The notes under the pieces are model-generated. The model was not told where the DNA came from. It made no database searches and was given only the letters and a program-made list of their open reading frames with translations. A stretch of DNA of 64,000 bases from Coniella vitis (Eukaryota; Ascomycota; Sordariomycetes; Diaporthales; Schizoparmaceae): assembly GCA_011317545.1 (NCBI GenBank), contig WUJK01000003.1:434001-498000 (forward strand), read 5' to 3'. Position 1 is the stretch's first letter; each line of letters starts with the position of its first letter. Position numbers and translations under genes: made by a program. Of this stretch, positions 22,683 to 36,248 are shown one piece after another.

Positions 22683-24029
22683 TCACAGTTTACTCTTCAC
22701 TGGAGCCGCGTCTGTGTGCTTTTCAGCGACTACGACGGCGACAACACATATATCGTCCACCTTGCCACCATGCCACGCCTCTCGCGGATAGTATTTCTTG
22801 ACCTCTTTGGAGAACGGCCCGTCGAGCTTGGTATTGATGCTTGCCGCCTTGGCAGCCGCCGTGATTCCCGTGGCAATGGCTCCTTGAAGCGTGTCGGGCC
22901 CTTTACCGTTACCCTCTGCGACACTCAGCTCGGTCAAGGAAGATAGGTCGCGTGCGACCTCTGTCCCACCAGCGTCGCCGCTGATCCAAGCGCCGCGCTT
23001 CGTCATGGCAGCGCTCACTTCTCGAAGTATATCCTGGTTGAATAGATTGTCCCAAACTCCATCCGTCGCAAACACCAGCACGTCTCCATGGCGCAGATTG
23101 TGGCGTGACACCTCAGCATCGCCCGGCAAATCTGCAAGCTGTGTTCCGCCAAAGGCTTGCATGCGGCGCAATATCGCGGGAGGAATAATGCTCAGTTGAA
23201 ATGGAGTGTTGAAAGCGTGAGTCTGAGGTTCGGAATAACCGTGGACGGCATTGAGCCGCAAATGTATATAACCGCTATCGCCCAGATTTGCTACCTCCAA
23301 TACGCCCTTGGGGTCCAATAGACCCACGATTGCAGTCGATCCGCCAGCTGGTACCGATGGGTCTGCGCAGATAGCCTCGTAGCCAGTCTGCATGAGGGCG
23401 CGAGCACTCAAGCGCACGTTGCTGCTCGCAGGGTATGCCGCCGCGGCCATATAGTCGCAGATGCCGTGGGAAAAATCGGCGGGGTCGACGCCCGAATCCA
23501 TCCAGCCGCCAACGCCATCTGCCACACCCAAGGCAACGCCACCAGTATCACCGAGACGGGTTACGAAGAAGGCATCCTGACCAGATTCCGGACGAGCACG
23601 CTTCGAACGTTTACGCGGTGGGAGAGCACGATTGTACGGGTTGAAATGGAAGATGTGGTGAGCGGGGTCGTAGGGCTTGTCTTTGCCTATGTAGCTTGCG
23701 GCAATGTTGTAGGTAAAAAGCTTGTTGGGAGAAGCTGAATTTGCCGAGCGTTGTATAGACGTTGTCGAAAAATGAGTGACCAGCGGACGAGCAGAGGATA
23801 TTGAGGATGGGATGATTGGTCTGGGAGTGCGAGCTGCTGCAACAGCTGCAGAAGCCAAACGGGTGAGCAAAAGAGCGTAGGATTGAGTAGCAACCGAGGC
23901 CGCCTCGCAGAGCAGCACAAGAGCCAGTCATTAAGCAGGGCACTGGGTGTCAGGGGGGTCTGGCTTACACTGCAGGTAGGGTCTACAAGTCTGGGCGAAT
24001 GGCCGGGTTGCACATGAGGCCGCGGCCAT
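22683..24029 (-). CDS. Mitochondrial PP2C-type Ser/Thr phosphatase, Ptc7-like
   Basis: A PPM-family protein phosphatase of 407 residues. The long exon is 22683-23845; it lacks a usable ATG, but a first exon at 23969-24029 joins in phase across a 123-bp intron. The resulting N-terminus MAAASCATRPFAQTCRPYLQ, rich in Arg/Ala/Ser, looks like a mitochondrial presequence. Metal-binding blocks: GQDAFF, GVADGVGGWMDSGVDPADFS, ANLGDSGYI, FATDGVWDNL, and the late VDDICVVAVVV Asp. The order and spacing match Ptc7/azr1-type phosphatases. Yeast Ptc7 acts in mitochondria and promotes coenzyme Q biosynthesis by dephosphorylating Coq7; that role is inferred. It is divergent from SDH2, another mitochondrial gene, across about 1.2 kb. 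Confidence 0.88.
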
Positions 24030-25200
24030 TGCGACGTTGAAGCGGCCTGGCGTTGGCGAATGGTAGAGTTGGAGACGAAGACTCTGGCTGCGTAAAGCCC
24101 AGCCCGGGCCCACGCGTCTTCAAATGCAGTTGAGCCTCAGCGTGGCATCACTTGAGGCACACGAGACGACGAGCGGCACGCGAGAAGTAGTAGACAGGCG
24201 TGGTTGGTGTCCGTTCCGTTCAAAGGATTATCCAACGGACGGGTTGAAGCGTTAGAGTCGTGTGCCGGGTAAGCAGGAATTCCAGACTCCTGCAGAGGTA
24301 AGAGGTAAAAGATTAGCCATTATGTCATTCACATTCGGCCGGCGATACCCAACCAATTGCCGCAGCACCGAATGCACGGAAGGAACAGGACAGGCCGGCC
24401 ACTGTGACCCTGTCGTGCCCCGTCACCCCAGCTTTTTGCAAGGGCGCACATCCCTGCGCTCGCCCCGTCCAGCAAAGGAAAGCATTCTCGGTATTCTCGC
24501 AGTAAAGTCATGTAACATAAAAAAAATAGTACTACCTATGTACATAGGAAGTGCTTGCCATTTTGTTCCCTGGTATAGGTTGCTTACCTAATTGCAATAC
24601 GCTCCACAGTCCAACCTGGAGAAACAGCGAGGCCAAGCACAATGGAGGAAGGGAACTGCAGCGAATTATCAGCTTGGACTGCGCAGATCGTCCACAGAAA
24701 TGGACCCAGGTACATGTATCGTCCTTCAGCAGACATACAAAAAGTAAGTACTTCATTTTTAATACGTCCAAACATGTCGTCGTGCATATGAAGGGCCACA
24801 CTGGTAAAGATGCATAGTATCGTCGGGACGTGCACAAGAGCGACTTGCCCGGAAACAGGATGCACGTGATTCGTGAGCGTTCCTTTCCGAGCCATTACTT
24901 TCAACTGGCCGCTGATTGGCTGGATGGGCGTAGCTCCGGGATTATCCTCGGCTAGCTCACATCTATGATGAACTCGAGACAACCTCGCCATTAGACCTCC
25001 ACTGTCACCCGCCGAAACATCGTCGCCACTAGCCCAGACGCTCTCCCAGACTGGCTATCCTGCCTGTGTCGGCCACCTAATACCTTCTTTCCTCCTTCTT
25101 CACTCTCCCGCCTGCCTCTTCGGTCCAGTTCCACGGAATCGACGTCAAGGCACCCAATACGACTGTCAGCGACAGGTTGTCTTCCCTTTAGCCGACCAAC
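24030..25200. promoter_or_regulatory. Divergent promoter region, PTC7-like / SDH2
   Basis: About 1.17 kb between two genes for mitochondrial proteins transcribed outward. It includes a CTATGTACATAGG palindrome near 24535 and a T/C-rich SDH2 leader (about 25075-25110). No gene is supported in it. Confidence 0.45.
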
Positions 25201-26220
25201 ATGGCCGCTCTCCGCTCTACCCCTCGCCTGTTCGGCGCTGCTGCCAAGCCCGCCTTCAGACCATCCGCGACAATGACCTTCACGAGGTCGATGGCCTCCG
25301 TCTCCGACACCAAGGGCCTCGACAGCTCTAATGCCAGCGGCGCCCCGGCCTCCGAGGAAAAGGCCCGCATGAAGACCTTCCAGATCTACCGTTGGAACCC
25401 AGACACTCCTGCCGAGAAGCCGCGCATGCAGACCTACACCCTCGACCTCAACAAGACCGGACCCATGGTGCTCGATGCCCTGGTCCGCATCAAGAACGAG
25501 CTCGACCCCACTCTGACGTTCCGCAGAAGTTGCAGAGAGGGTATTTGCGGTAGCTGTGCTATGAACATCAATGGCATGAACACGCTTGCTTGCTTGTGTA
25601 AGTTGAACTACCAGCTGGGCAAGGGTCGAAGACGTCAATGAGTCGAAACTACAGGTGACTGACTTATCGAACAACAGGCCGCATTCCCACTGAGGAGACC
25701 AAGGAGATGAAGATTTACCCCTTGCCGCACACCTACGTCGTCAAGGATCTTGTGCCAGACTTGACGCACTTCTACAAGCAGTACAAGTCCATCAAGCCAT
25801 ACCTGCAGAGGGATACCCCTGCGCCTGATGTAGGTTTTTCCTGTTTCCACTTCGTCCTCGGGTATTGTGTTGTCCTAGCTTTTACTGACCATTGCTCAGG
25901 GAAGAGAATACCGCCAAACCAAGGAGGACCGGAGAAAGTTGGACGGTCTTTACGAGTGTATCCTGTGCGCCTGCTGCTCGACGTCCTGCCCCTCGTACTG
26001 GTGGAACTCGGAGGAGTACCTCGGACCCGCTATCCTCCTACAGTCCTACAGGTGGTTGATTGACTCTCGTGACGAGCGCACATCTCAGCGCAAGGATGCT
26101 CTTGACAACTCAATGAGTCTGTACCGTTGCCACACCATTCTTAACTGCACTCGGACATGTCCCAAGGGCTTGAACCCTGGATATGCTATTGCAGAGATTA
26201 AGAAGGAGATGGCTCTCTAA
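25201..26220 (+). CDS. SDH2: Succinate dehydrogenase iron-sulfur subunit (SDHB)
   Basis: The complex II subunit carrying electrons from FAD to ubiquinone in the mitochondrial inner membrane. Exons 25201-25597, 25678-25829 and 25900-26220 give 289 residues with consistent phases. An N-terminal presequence (MAALRSTPRLFGAAAKPAFR) precedes the mature part. The 2Fe-2S ligands lie in SCREGICGSCAMNINGMNTLAC, about residues 110-133. The 4Fe-4S and 3Fe-4S clusters are bound by CILCACCSTSCPSYWW (from about 203) and CHTILNCTRTCPKGLNP (from about 258). Both introns are standard GT-AG. A known site of carboxamide-fungicide resistance in this family is the His in the third cluster motif, here the His of RCHTIL, the usual sensitive residue. 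Confidence 0.97.
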
Positions 26221-29200
26221 ATCGAGGGGAGGGATAAAGGTAATCGAAAAAAGATTATGGGATGGGGCTCGATGTTTTCTTTTGTCGGTTGGAGCGGTAT
26301 CAAATGAGAATACAACTGTACATTTGATGGTTCGTATGCCTTCGTGCATGGGTTTGGAGTTTACAATGTTATAGTACCGATGAAATTTGATGTCTTAAGA
26401 TTTCGGCCAACATTCTGTTCCAACAACCGCAAGCCCGCTACACTCCCTGGTTTCTTATCAATGCAGAGTCCTATGCACTTTGCAGTCCTCGATCTTGCGT
26501 TTCTGTCTTTTAAAGCATCCTCAAAAAGGCGGGGCTGAGCATCAGATACGTCTTCCATCAGCACCTTGTAGTCCATACGTAGCTATTTTGACCTCAAACT
26601 CACTACAGCACATTATAGCTGCTTCATAAGGATTTACGCAGTCATCACGACGTGTGATTATTTGTTCCATTATCAATTACAAACGGGCCTTCTCAGAGTA
26701 CACGACGCTACGCGTTCTCAATTACGACATTCCTTATAATTTCTTGCCTTTCAAGAGCCTGCAGCAATCAAGGCAACGTAAAACAAAATGAACAAAGCAC
26801 TTTCGCAGTACTGATATCGACGACCTCTCGGATGATTAACAAGTACCGAGGATTCACATTTTGGTCCGCAAGCCCGCAACCGCACACTGCCGTCTGATTG
26901 CTTCAAGTACACGCAATGCCTAGAATTATACACAATGGATCACAAGTGTCTTGTGGGTCCTGCTTTGGTCCTTGGAAAAGGTTCTGTGTACGATCAAAAT
27001 CCCTCGCGGCGGTGATCCAAGCAGGGCACCCAAAGACTTGTAGAAGAAAGGACTGTGCATGATACCAGAGTGAATACGTACCGGTCGGTCGACAACAGCA
27101 TGGTCATCATGTGGTAACCTCAGATCGGGACTGCAATGCGACGGGAGCATGCGGGGTGATGTAGAGATGGGTACACAACGCCGTATTGGAACTTGGGATA
27201 GCCTGAGAGTTAGTTGACTATGAAGACACGCAGCTTCATAGTATGCGCGTTCTAGAATCAAGATCGACCATCCCCATCCTCACAACCTCAACGGGTGTTA
27301 CCTTGTAGACAAAGGTAGACGCGCGCCCTAGCCTCTTAGCACTCGCTCACAACGTCGTATAACCATGGCTGGATCTAATAAAAAGATTACCCCAAGATTG
27401 GCGAGCATAAACTGCGCCAAGGTTCAGCAGTCAACCTGGGCTCCCTGAGCGATTGTGCCAATTCACTCCAAGCCCCTGTCTCCGCCCCCAGAACTACAAG
27501 AGACATGCGAACACATCCTCAGAAACGGAGAAGCGCTCAATCGCAGAGATTTGGACGGTACATGAGTGTCAAGCATGGAATGTTGGTGTTGGCCGCAAAA
27601 GGTTAGGACATCTCCGAGGGCTTGGTACAGCCCAGAATCTAAAAAGGAAGGATACCAAGCTTGATTGGCTGCCTCGAATTCTTGTTTCTTTTTTTCGACA
27701 AGCCATCATATTGTCCGCTACCGAGGGCGGTTTTCGACTAGCGGTCGTTCTGTACCCTGACTTTGCTCCCACTCCCATCGTATAGACTCAAGATCGAATT
27801 CTGCCAAGTTCTCACCGTTGATCCCTGACGCTCGAAATATATCATTTGGGAGACTTCCGCACGCTGAACAATGGAGCGAAGAGATCAGGACCCCCTTTAT
27901 CGTGATTCCTAGAGCTGGTGACATTGATTGGACGGTGACCGCATGTCGAGCATTTTTGCCACCGCGGCGGTGGACGACTAAATACGTAAACACGAGCATG
28001 GCGACGTGAGACCGTGGTCAATGCGGATGGTCACAGAGGGACAAAAGGCAAGTCTTTGGGTCAGACCAGACACATGTGCTGTTCGAATACGAGGGCGGCT
28101 TTGTCCTTATATCCAATCTGTGGTAAATATTGTGTCTGCCCGGCCTGTGAGATCTCACAAGCATGTAAGTGATTTAGGAAGCTGGCGTATTTTCGGTACA
28201 CTGGATGGGAGCGAAGCTCAAGAGTCACGAGACGAGGGAATGAGAGAGCGGAGTAGGTTGGTAGGCCCTACAGGTCTGGTGTTGTCATGTCCATTATCAC
28301 CATTGTCAAGTCGAGTATTGGCTTTGATTTTTGTAGTTTTCGAACAGCATCCTATCACAACACATTCTAGCAGTTTGCCAATCGCCTCCATCTTCTGTTC
28401 GAGTCTCAACAAATGGTGAGTGAAACAAACAGTCTATCCAGCTGTTCACTCCGAATATAAACCCTCCCCACCGCCTTTTTTTTCTTTCTTTCTCTCTTCC
28501 CCTTCCTGCGTTACATTGCAGCAAATATTGATCACCAAAATGTGTAACTTCGCCGATAGTCCACCTGCTGCCCAAGCAACCCATTATCACTAGCAATGTA
28601 CCACAGCCACAGCTTCGGGATTCGTACCTGAGCCACATAGGCTATCCTTTCCTTTTTCCCTCAGAAAGATCGATCAAGACGGAAATCTTGTTCTTAAAAG
28701 AATACACGCACAGATGAAACATAAGGGGACGCTTGTGTGATATCAAGCAGATCACCAAGATATATGCATAATATGTATGAGTATGTGTGAGTGCGGCCAG
28801 GGAGGCGAGATGATGGTGAGGGTCTCAGTGGAAACGGACGAGGTACTATGAAAGGAAGGTCTCGGCCGAGACCATGCATCAAACAAGTTTGGAGAAAGAG
28901 GTTGGCATACTTACGCGGCCATGTTTCTTTTTCCTACTTTAAACATTTTTTGTTCCGGGAGTGAGACTGTTGAGAAGCCGATGAATACTTGTGAAGTGGG
29001 AAAACGAGCGGATCTGTAGAGGCCAAGATAGATGATTCATCACAAATCGATTCCAATTCGAAGCTGCGAGATTCTCTCGCTTTCGCTGCTGTAAAACACA
29101 GTATGTTCTGGCCTCCCTATTAGCTGTCTGTGCCATCGTATAATTAGCATCCTCGCCACACGAGGGCGAGAATGACAGTCTGGCAGAATACGTATCATGC

Positions 29201-32200
29201 CTAGCACCCACTCACCATTCTCGCATAGAACACACAATCTTAGTCCCCTTTGAGAACGAACGACAGGAGCTCACGAGTGAATGGTATAAGCCCTCGGAGA
29301 GCCAAGGTGTTACCACGAACGCAGGAGCAAGTGTCCTCTTCTCGCTTTGGTCTCTGCGGAGGGAATTGTGCGTCCCCATGGTCAGCCCCAGTTTGTAACA
29401 CCTGGAACGAATCCATGAGGGTTTTCATGCAAAATATGTGTGGTCAATACGCCTTTTCCCCTCAACGCGCTTAAGCAGGTAATGTACCAACCATACACCA
29501 TCGGCAGTCTCGCAGAAAGTAGTCCACAAGAGTCTTTTCCTGGGGGGGGTGCAGCCCTCACCAAGTCCTGTGCTACACAGACATAGTCCAGTCTCGACCC
29601 CAGGGTCGCATCGTTGACAAGCAAGCCCACAGGGTCCATAGTACCCAACTCATGGCAGGCGGGCTCGTACTGTGCCCAAAAAGCGCTCTTCTATGCGGGT
29701 TGGCTTGGAGTTTTGGGAATTTGGACTTACTATAGCGGATGAGTTTGTTATAGTAAGTCAGGTATCGTGATGGCCGTTCGAGCAATCCTCTGTATTTGCT
29801 TTATTGGTCCGTGAACGTCAACACCACCTTAACGGTCCTGAAGATGAACATCTGGCGGCTGCGCGGCTTTTTCGAACTACCTCCCATTTCCTCCATAATG
29901 GTCTTAGTAACCGGAAAACACCTTCGACACGGAAAGAGCGGCTGACCTTCGTTCTGTCCTGCAGTACTCACTGCGTCTAGTGCAGATGCGCACCTTGCTA
30001 GTTCTTCCCACCCAAAAGACGATTGTGTTTTCTTGTCTTTTTCTTTCTTCCATAAATGGCAAGCCGAAGAGAAGACGAGGTGATGGCCACGGCCTTTTCC
30101 GGTTTTTATTCCCCCTTCTCCTTTTCTCCTCCTCTTTCTGAGACAAGCTGCATGCGTTGTGTCCTTCCGGCCGCCGGCTTCACAAAAATGTTGATCCAGA
30201 GAGAGATCGACGATTGGCGAAGCGCGTATCATCATCTTCCACTGAGTACTTTGACCAGAATCAGGTTGCTTACCCCGGGTTGTCTGCGTGTGTACCAGTC
30301 TTCCGCCCCGCCTTACCAAAACGAACACCTTGTCTGATAAGTCTCGTACTCGCACATGAACTTCGTACATGAGCGGTAAGTTCAAAGCATGGGACGACGT
30401 GTCAAGTTCAAGTACACACACATAGTACTTGGCAGGCCGATCGTGCACAGTCCCATCATTGTACATCTTTGACTGTTAACAAACGGCCAAGTAATGAAGC
30501 CGGTGCCTCGGATGACGTTCCGACACAGCGCATCGTATGGTTGGGCAACTTGACCCACGTGGCGTTTCGACAGATTGTCCTGTGTGTTACATAGTACAGC
30601 TTGTATTACCGAAAAGTAGCTGCAAAATTCACACGTATTGCAGAACTGCACGCACTTGGTAATCCAGAGCGGGAAGGGCGCCATGCGTACAAAGTACTTA
30701 CTATATGCGACTAGGCACAGAGGCGCCTAATTAATTATGCACTGCCGCTCGGCCCGTACATACTACAATAGCATGTAGTGGGACGAAATATTCGCAACAT
30801 TTATTATACTCAACTCGCTAGCAACATCCCCCAGTAATCGACAGCCTTTGGTATGTGATCGACTGCGGAGCACTTCCGTCGCAGCACTTGATAAGTAGCG
30901 TGGCAGGCAGGTCGGGGCAAAGATCTCGACAATCATCTCGCAGAACGCTGGTGCGTGTCATGTCTCGAGTGGGACCGTCCTCCAGATAATATGTCAGCCG
31001 TGCCCCTCAAGGATGAAGTATTGCGGTGTTGGACGTCAGCATTGTGCAACGTAGAAATGATGATGAAGACTTACGGAAAAGGCCCACTGCGTTGCAGATC
31101 ATCATTGCTGAGTCGGTCAACAAGCGATTTGATCGTCCGAGCACTCACTTTCCGCCCGTGCATCCAGCTCATACGTAAGAATTCAGGGTCTCGATACAGT
31201 ATGATGTATGGGGTGTGTATAAACTCTGCTCACCACGATATGGGAATCTCGAAGAGAGCGTCTTTCGTGAAGTCGGCTGTCTAACCTTTACATTTTCAGT
31301 CCCCGCATTCTTCTCAGCGTTTCTTCGTCGCGGCCTCGATCACAATATCAAGAAGGAAGCATGCCTCCAAGACTTTGTAGCACGTTTTTGTTCAGACACG
31401 GCATTGCTTGAGGCAACGATCCGCCCTCGGCACAGATGCTGTAGATGTCAAGGTGATCAGAGAAAGCGACTCTACTCGAGTAGGCTCATTGGATGAGAGG
31501 TCAACTTGTGCGCGCTCAGCCAGCCCTGCTGCCGCTACCATAGTAATTGGAAAGTACGCAACTAGCGGACCTTCAAGCTCGCGAGCTTTGTGATGGAGAC
31601 TCGAAAGCAGGGGCAACTTGCCGGTTCCCGAGGCAATGGTTAGGCGGTCCCGGATTGAGAATGTTAACTATCTCCTCCCTTGTTCCAAGCTTTACCACTC
31701 TGCCACTGCATGAAAAAGTAAGGGTGGGAGGATAATGATTTGGGGACCTGATTGCACAGTACGACAAGGCAGACGGTGCCTGACCAGCCCTGCTCTAAAC
31801 GTCTTCCAGAAGGGCTATCGAAATACGCTAGTTGAATAATTGATTAGTCTTCCAGTAACCAACAAGGAATTGCCGAACAACAGTGTGTGGTGTGTGTGTG
31901 TAAAATGGAACCAGCGATGGATCAAGCTGGGTGGGAGCCGACCTGGGTACCATGCTACTTACAGTACTTACTATGTAGCAGACTAAGTACAACAAAGCAG
32001 CTAGCTGACGTTGCATGGAACAGCTAGAAGAGCGGTCTGAGCGTCCAGTCTGCTCAGACGATGGTGGCTACTTTAGCCAAGTCGTCTCCCAATAATACCA
32101 TAGTGCTGCAGTACCACTGTCACTGATACCGGCCCATCTTTTGAGAACATGGTCAAGAGCCCTGAAGAACGGCGGTTCTGTACCACACTGATGCCCTGGA

Positions 32201-35200
32201 GGCCCAGAAGCCCATCTGGCGAGATGCAGGCCGTCCAGTTAAAGCCAACAACACACAATCTTTTGTTCAGGGTGCCGGGATGTGACGGGTGTGGCTTGTC
32301 TCTGCAGCTGAAAGGGCTGCCTCATGGACTTATTGGTTGCCACTGCTTTCGGGGGACATTGTGTGCTCTACAGGTACAAGTACGCTGGTGGCTGCTCAGG
32401 TTGCCGGCAGTGCATAAGTAGATTCGCTCACTTGGACCCGTGGTCAAAAATAGATTTGTCGAGATGCACGGCAGATCCCATTTCCAACGACAGGATCGAT
32501 GTTTCTGAGGCTGCATACGGTGCACCTGCGGGCCGATAAGCGAGAACGACACAGTCAGCATTTGGTCCAACCTCGCTGCCTCGGTCTCGAAGTTACTGTG
32601 CATGGCATTGGGGTGGTTATGTGTCACAAATCAAACCAGAGAGGTGGTGAAAGGAAGAAGATGACGATGGCGGGTCTGAGCATTTGGCAAGGAATGGGTA
32701 TGTAAGCACGAGAATGACGTGAGAAGGGTTAGGGTCCTCGCCTCCCGTCCCCGTGTACTTTGGTTCCCCTCCAAAAAGCGAGTGCGTCGATGGGAAGGCC
32801 GTTTTAAAAAGTACCTAGGGCTCACACATAATCTGTGCAACCAAAGAAGTCCGCAGCATATCGTTCTTAATCATTGATACATGCGTTGTACGCAGCATTG
32901 TGCCATGTGTAAGGGCCCAAGAGCCCGAAAAACCACTCTCAGACTTGCCTCCCAGCCCCCGCCGTCTCGAGGTTGGCAGTGGCGGTTCCAACTTGGTCGA
33001 ATGCTTCCGTTACTTGGAGGGGCAGCTCCTGCACTTACAGAGCTGTGCCCAGGGCTGACAGGCTACAGTTACTGGCTGCAACCTCACCGTACAGCGCTGA
33101 CCTGCACGCTGTCAGGGCTGTTCAGATCGCACTAAAAGCCCCCACAGGGCCTGTATACATAGTATCGCCGTCCTTGACCTTGACCTTGCTCAACGCCAGC
33201 ACCACCCAACGGTACCTGTGGCCCCCCGTCCCTAGGCCGCCATCCACTGTCTGTTTCTTCGCCACAGACAACCAGGCCGCGCCAAGTGCCTCTACGATAC
33301 CTTCCCTCAACTGTTTTTCTCTCTGCCTCATTCTTTCTCCTGGCCCCAACTGAACACAGCACTACGCCCACCACCGCCCCTTGCCAGCCGCAGCATCACT
33401 CCTTTTCAATCGGCTGCCGCCTACCGTCGTCATTGTCCGCCGTCGTCCTCGCTTGCTCGTCGATACAAACCCACACACGGTCGGCTCGGCTCAAAGTTCG
33501 ACTATTTCACCCGCTAGAGCGAGCGCATAGGCCGCCGGCAGCTGAAAGACAGCGGGCCCTAGAGAAAGTTAATAATAAAACCCTCCGCAAAAAGCCACGA
33601 GCAAAGAAAGGGCCATTTGCACAGCGCGATTCATAGTAGGCTCCTGGCTGCTGCACATAGTAGCTGCAGCTGTAGCGGTATTCCTGTACAAATATCAATC
33701 CCAGCCCACCTGAGCAGCCCCCCAGATTTGGGCCCCAGCTCTTTTGGACGACTCTCTCAACCTCCAACCGAAATCTCCACCCCCCATCGTCATCGTCGAC
33801 CTTGCGCGCCCCGTTTCTCCATCGCTCGGCCCATCTGCGACTCCATCGGCGGCTCCATCGCGTTCCCTTCCGCAACACCCACCGACGGCACGGCTCGCTC
33901 GACGGCACTCACCATCACCATTCATGCCCTCGTCGAGAGCCGCAGCCATGTCGACCAACAATCCGTCCGACGCCGCTCCTGGAGGCGGATTCGACCTGCT
34001 GAGACGAGCTACGCAAAAAATGATGTACAAGTAAGCAAAGCACTGCATATTCCTGTTCCTTTACCCAGCCACAAGCCTTGCCCGCACCCGCGTGCACAAG
34101 CAGTACAGCGCATAGCTCTTGACTGTCGCTGCTTCCATCATCGGCTCTGGAGCGGCCTGCTTGAGCCTTTTCTGGGCCGCAACGGTCAGTTTGACTGCCG
34201 GGCAACCCGCCCGTTGCCGCGTTTCCCTCCCTTGCCTGCTTCTTGCAACACCAGGCACAGCACCAACAATTGCCCTGCATCTTCATCGTTCTTTCCAGTG
34301 TTTTACCAGAATGCCAGAATGTCACTTCAGGGCATCTAGGGCACTCAGTGAGCTCGGCCGCTCGGCGACAGTCAGCTCACATGGGCTGCTTCAACCCCCC
34401 GCTGCACTCAATTGAGCGCCCATCACATGTCACAGATGATGCCCTGCTTCTCAGCGGTAGGCGGATTGCGTGCAGATGTGACAAGAAATGACGGGTGGAG
34501 GATCCACACTGCACCTTGACATAACCACCGCACAGCGCCGCGCCGCATTCCCTAGGTGGGCCTGGCAGGCTGGCAGGCTGGCTGGCAGACAATCAGTTGG
34601 AGGAGGGCGCGCTTGCGAACGAACACCTGCGCCGCGTGGGATTGGAACCCTTCGTGCAGCTCGAAAAGATGACGCTGGCGATGCATAGCCAGTCACACGG
34701 CCCAGTAGGCAGCGGAAAGGTCACCGCCGGCTTCGCCTGTTCTGGCATCCCCGCTGTCGTCACTGATTCCCCAAACAACATGCACTTTTCAGCCTCCTTC
34801 CTGTCTGCCCGCGTGGGGTTGGTGTGGTGTGTGTCTTCGTTGGCTGGGTCACCGTCTCGGGTTCTGGAGGAGCAGACACTGGACTTGCAGCGCTAATTGC
34901 GTGCAAGCGCATTGGGCTGCTACGGCCACTACGGCCACTACGGTCACATTTTCTCTCATCCTCTCTGCCCAAGGCCCGATTCCACGCTCTACCTACCTAG
35001 GTACCTACAGACTAGGCTGACTCGGCCTAGGGCCGCTGAAACTGACTGCCTTTGGGGGAGTTCGGGTGCCGCGCCTAGTTGGCATTTTTTGGCACCAAGG
35101 CCCATCAAATTTGCATGCCTTGTACACACTTTGTAGCTTTGGTTGTTTGGTCTTGGCTTTTCATTTTGACCCCTTCTTTTCTCTTCCCCTTAAGGAGTGG

Positions 35201-36248
35201 TGAGAGGGCGGTGTCTTATCTGGACGGCCTGCATGACGGGCTGCCCGAAGCATCATCTCCAGAACAACGCTGCACGTCTTCTCTCTTTTGCCCTGCTTGC
35301 TTGGTGGGCCTGCAGTGGCGGCTGCCAGCGGCAGAGCCCGTGTCTCGAGTCTCTGCTGTGCTGTGTCTTGCTGCTGAATTGTTGCTGGGTGCTGAGCGGC
35401 AGAAATGGCAGTCAGTGACTATCAGCGGCAGCAGCAGCAGCAGCAGCAGAAGACGAAGAACAAGGCAATGTTAGCGCCTTTTCTACCTTCACACCTGCTG
35501 AAACCGACGCTTGTGGCGTGTCCGCTGTAACTGACTCGTTGGCTTGCTCCCCAGCGCCTGTTTCTTTCTTTTTTTGCCCTTTTCTTGCGCTCACCCCCCC
35601 CCCGGGGCTCCAGTCATCCCATGCGAGCAAACCTGGCTCAACTCCCATCTCCACATGGAAATTGCTCGCTGCCATTTACAGACCACACGGCTAAAGCATC
35701 CCAGGATGCTTTGGTTTTGCACCGCTGCGAGTGGACTGCCTGGACTGGGAACCGCGGCGAAGAGATTTCCTCTGAGCCAGTCCTTGGAGTCCTTGGTACC
35801 GTGTTCCTTGGCCGCCCACGCTTGCCGAACTGCAAAGTTGCATGATTTTCTCGCGTTTCGATCCTGCTTCGTCAAATTTGCTTCCATAGTACATACAAGT
35901 ACGTACAGCAGCAGCGCTCCTGTCCACTGTTCCTGTTCCTATGCTGGGCAATGCCATGCCCTTACCCCTGGTCGTCGTCAAGATAGCGTGTCCCAGCTCA
36001 ACGGTCTCCCCTAAAACCTCGAATTCCCCAATTGCTGCCTCGATGTCATAGACCCTCACCTTCACCCCTCAATTGCTTAGCAATTTTTTTTGCCCCATTT
36101 ATTTTGCATTGTTTAAACCCCGACCCGATCCGCACGAAAATCGTCATCACAAGCTCCCATTGCCAGTGTCTATGCTGCCTTCCGACTTCTGCCGCTCCCT
36201 CCTCCACCCTCTCTGCCCACACCCAGTGCTCGCGCGCCAGAGTTCGCC
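26221..36248. other. Gene-poor region of 7-10 kb upstream of SCH9
   Basis: No protein with recognisable domains is visible between SDH2 and the Sch9 main exon, apart from the possible small exon at 33948-34030. Open frames are short, overlap on both strands, and look like chance. I see no transposon terminal repeats, transposase or reverse-transcriptase motifs, and no tRNA. TACATAGTA-type words occur at 30588, 31969 and 33156. A C/T-rich stretch from about 33170 to 33850 resembles a leader. The rest may hold non-coding RNA or decayed sequence; this cannot be told by eye. Confidence 0.4.
33948..34030 (+). CDS. Possible remote first coding exon of SCH9
   Basis: An ATG-led open stretch reading MSTNNPSDAAPGGGFDLLRR followed by ATQKMMYK, ending at a good donor (AA|GTAAGC). 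It follows a long pyrimidine-rich leader like those before other genes here. Joined in phase 2 to an acceptor ACCCAG at 36226, it reads through 22 bases directly into the Sch9 ATG at 36249 with no stop. The intron would be 2196 bp, long for a fungus. An in-frame ATG at 33924 could also start it. It could equally be a chance open stretch, an upstream ORF, or part of another transcript. Confidence 0.3.

Noticed and set aside
29801..30466. A 221-residue open frame on the minus strand in the gene-poor tract
   Set aside because: No domain, no signal peptide, low-complexity Lys/Arg stretch, and overlapping open frames on the other strand.
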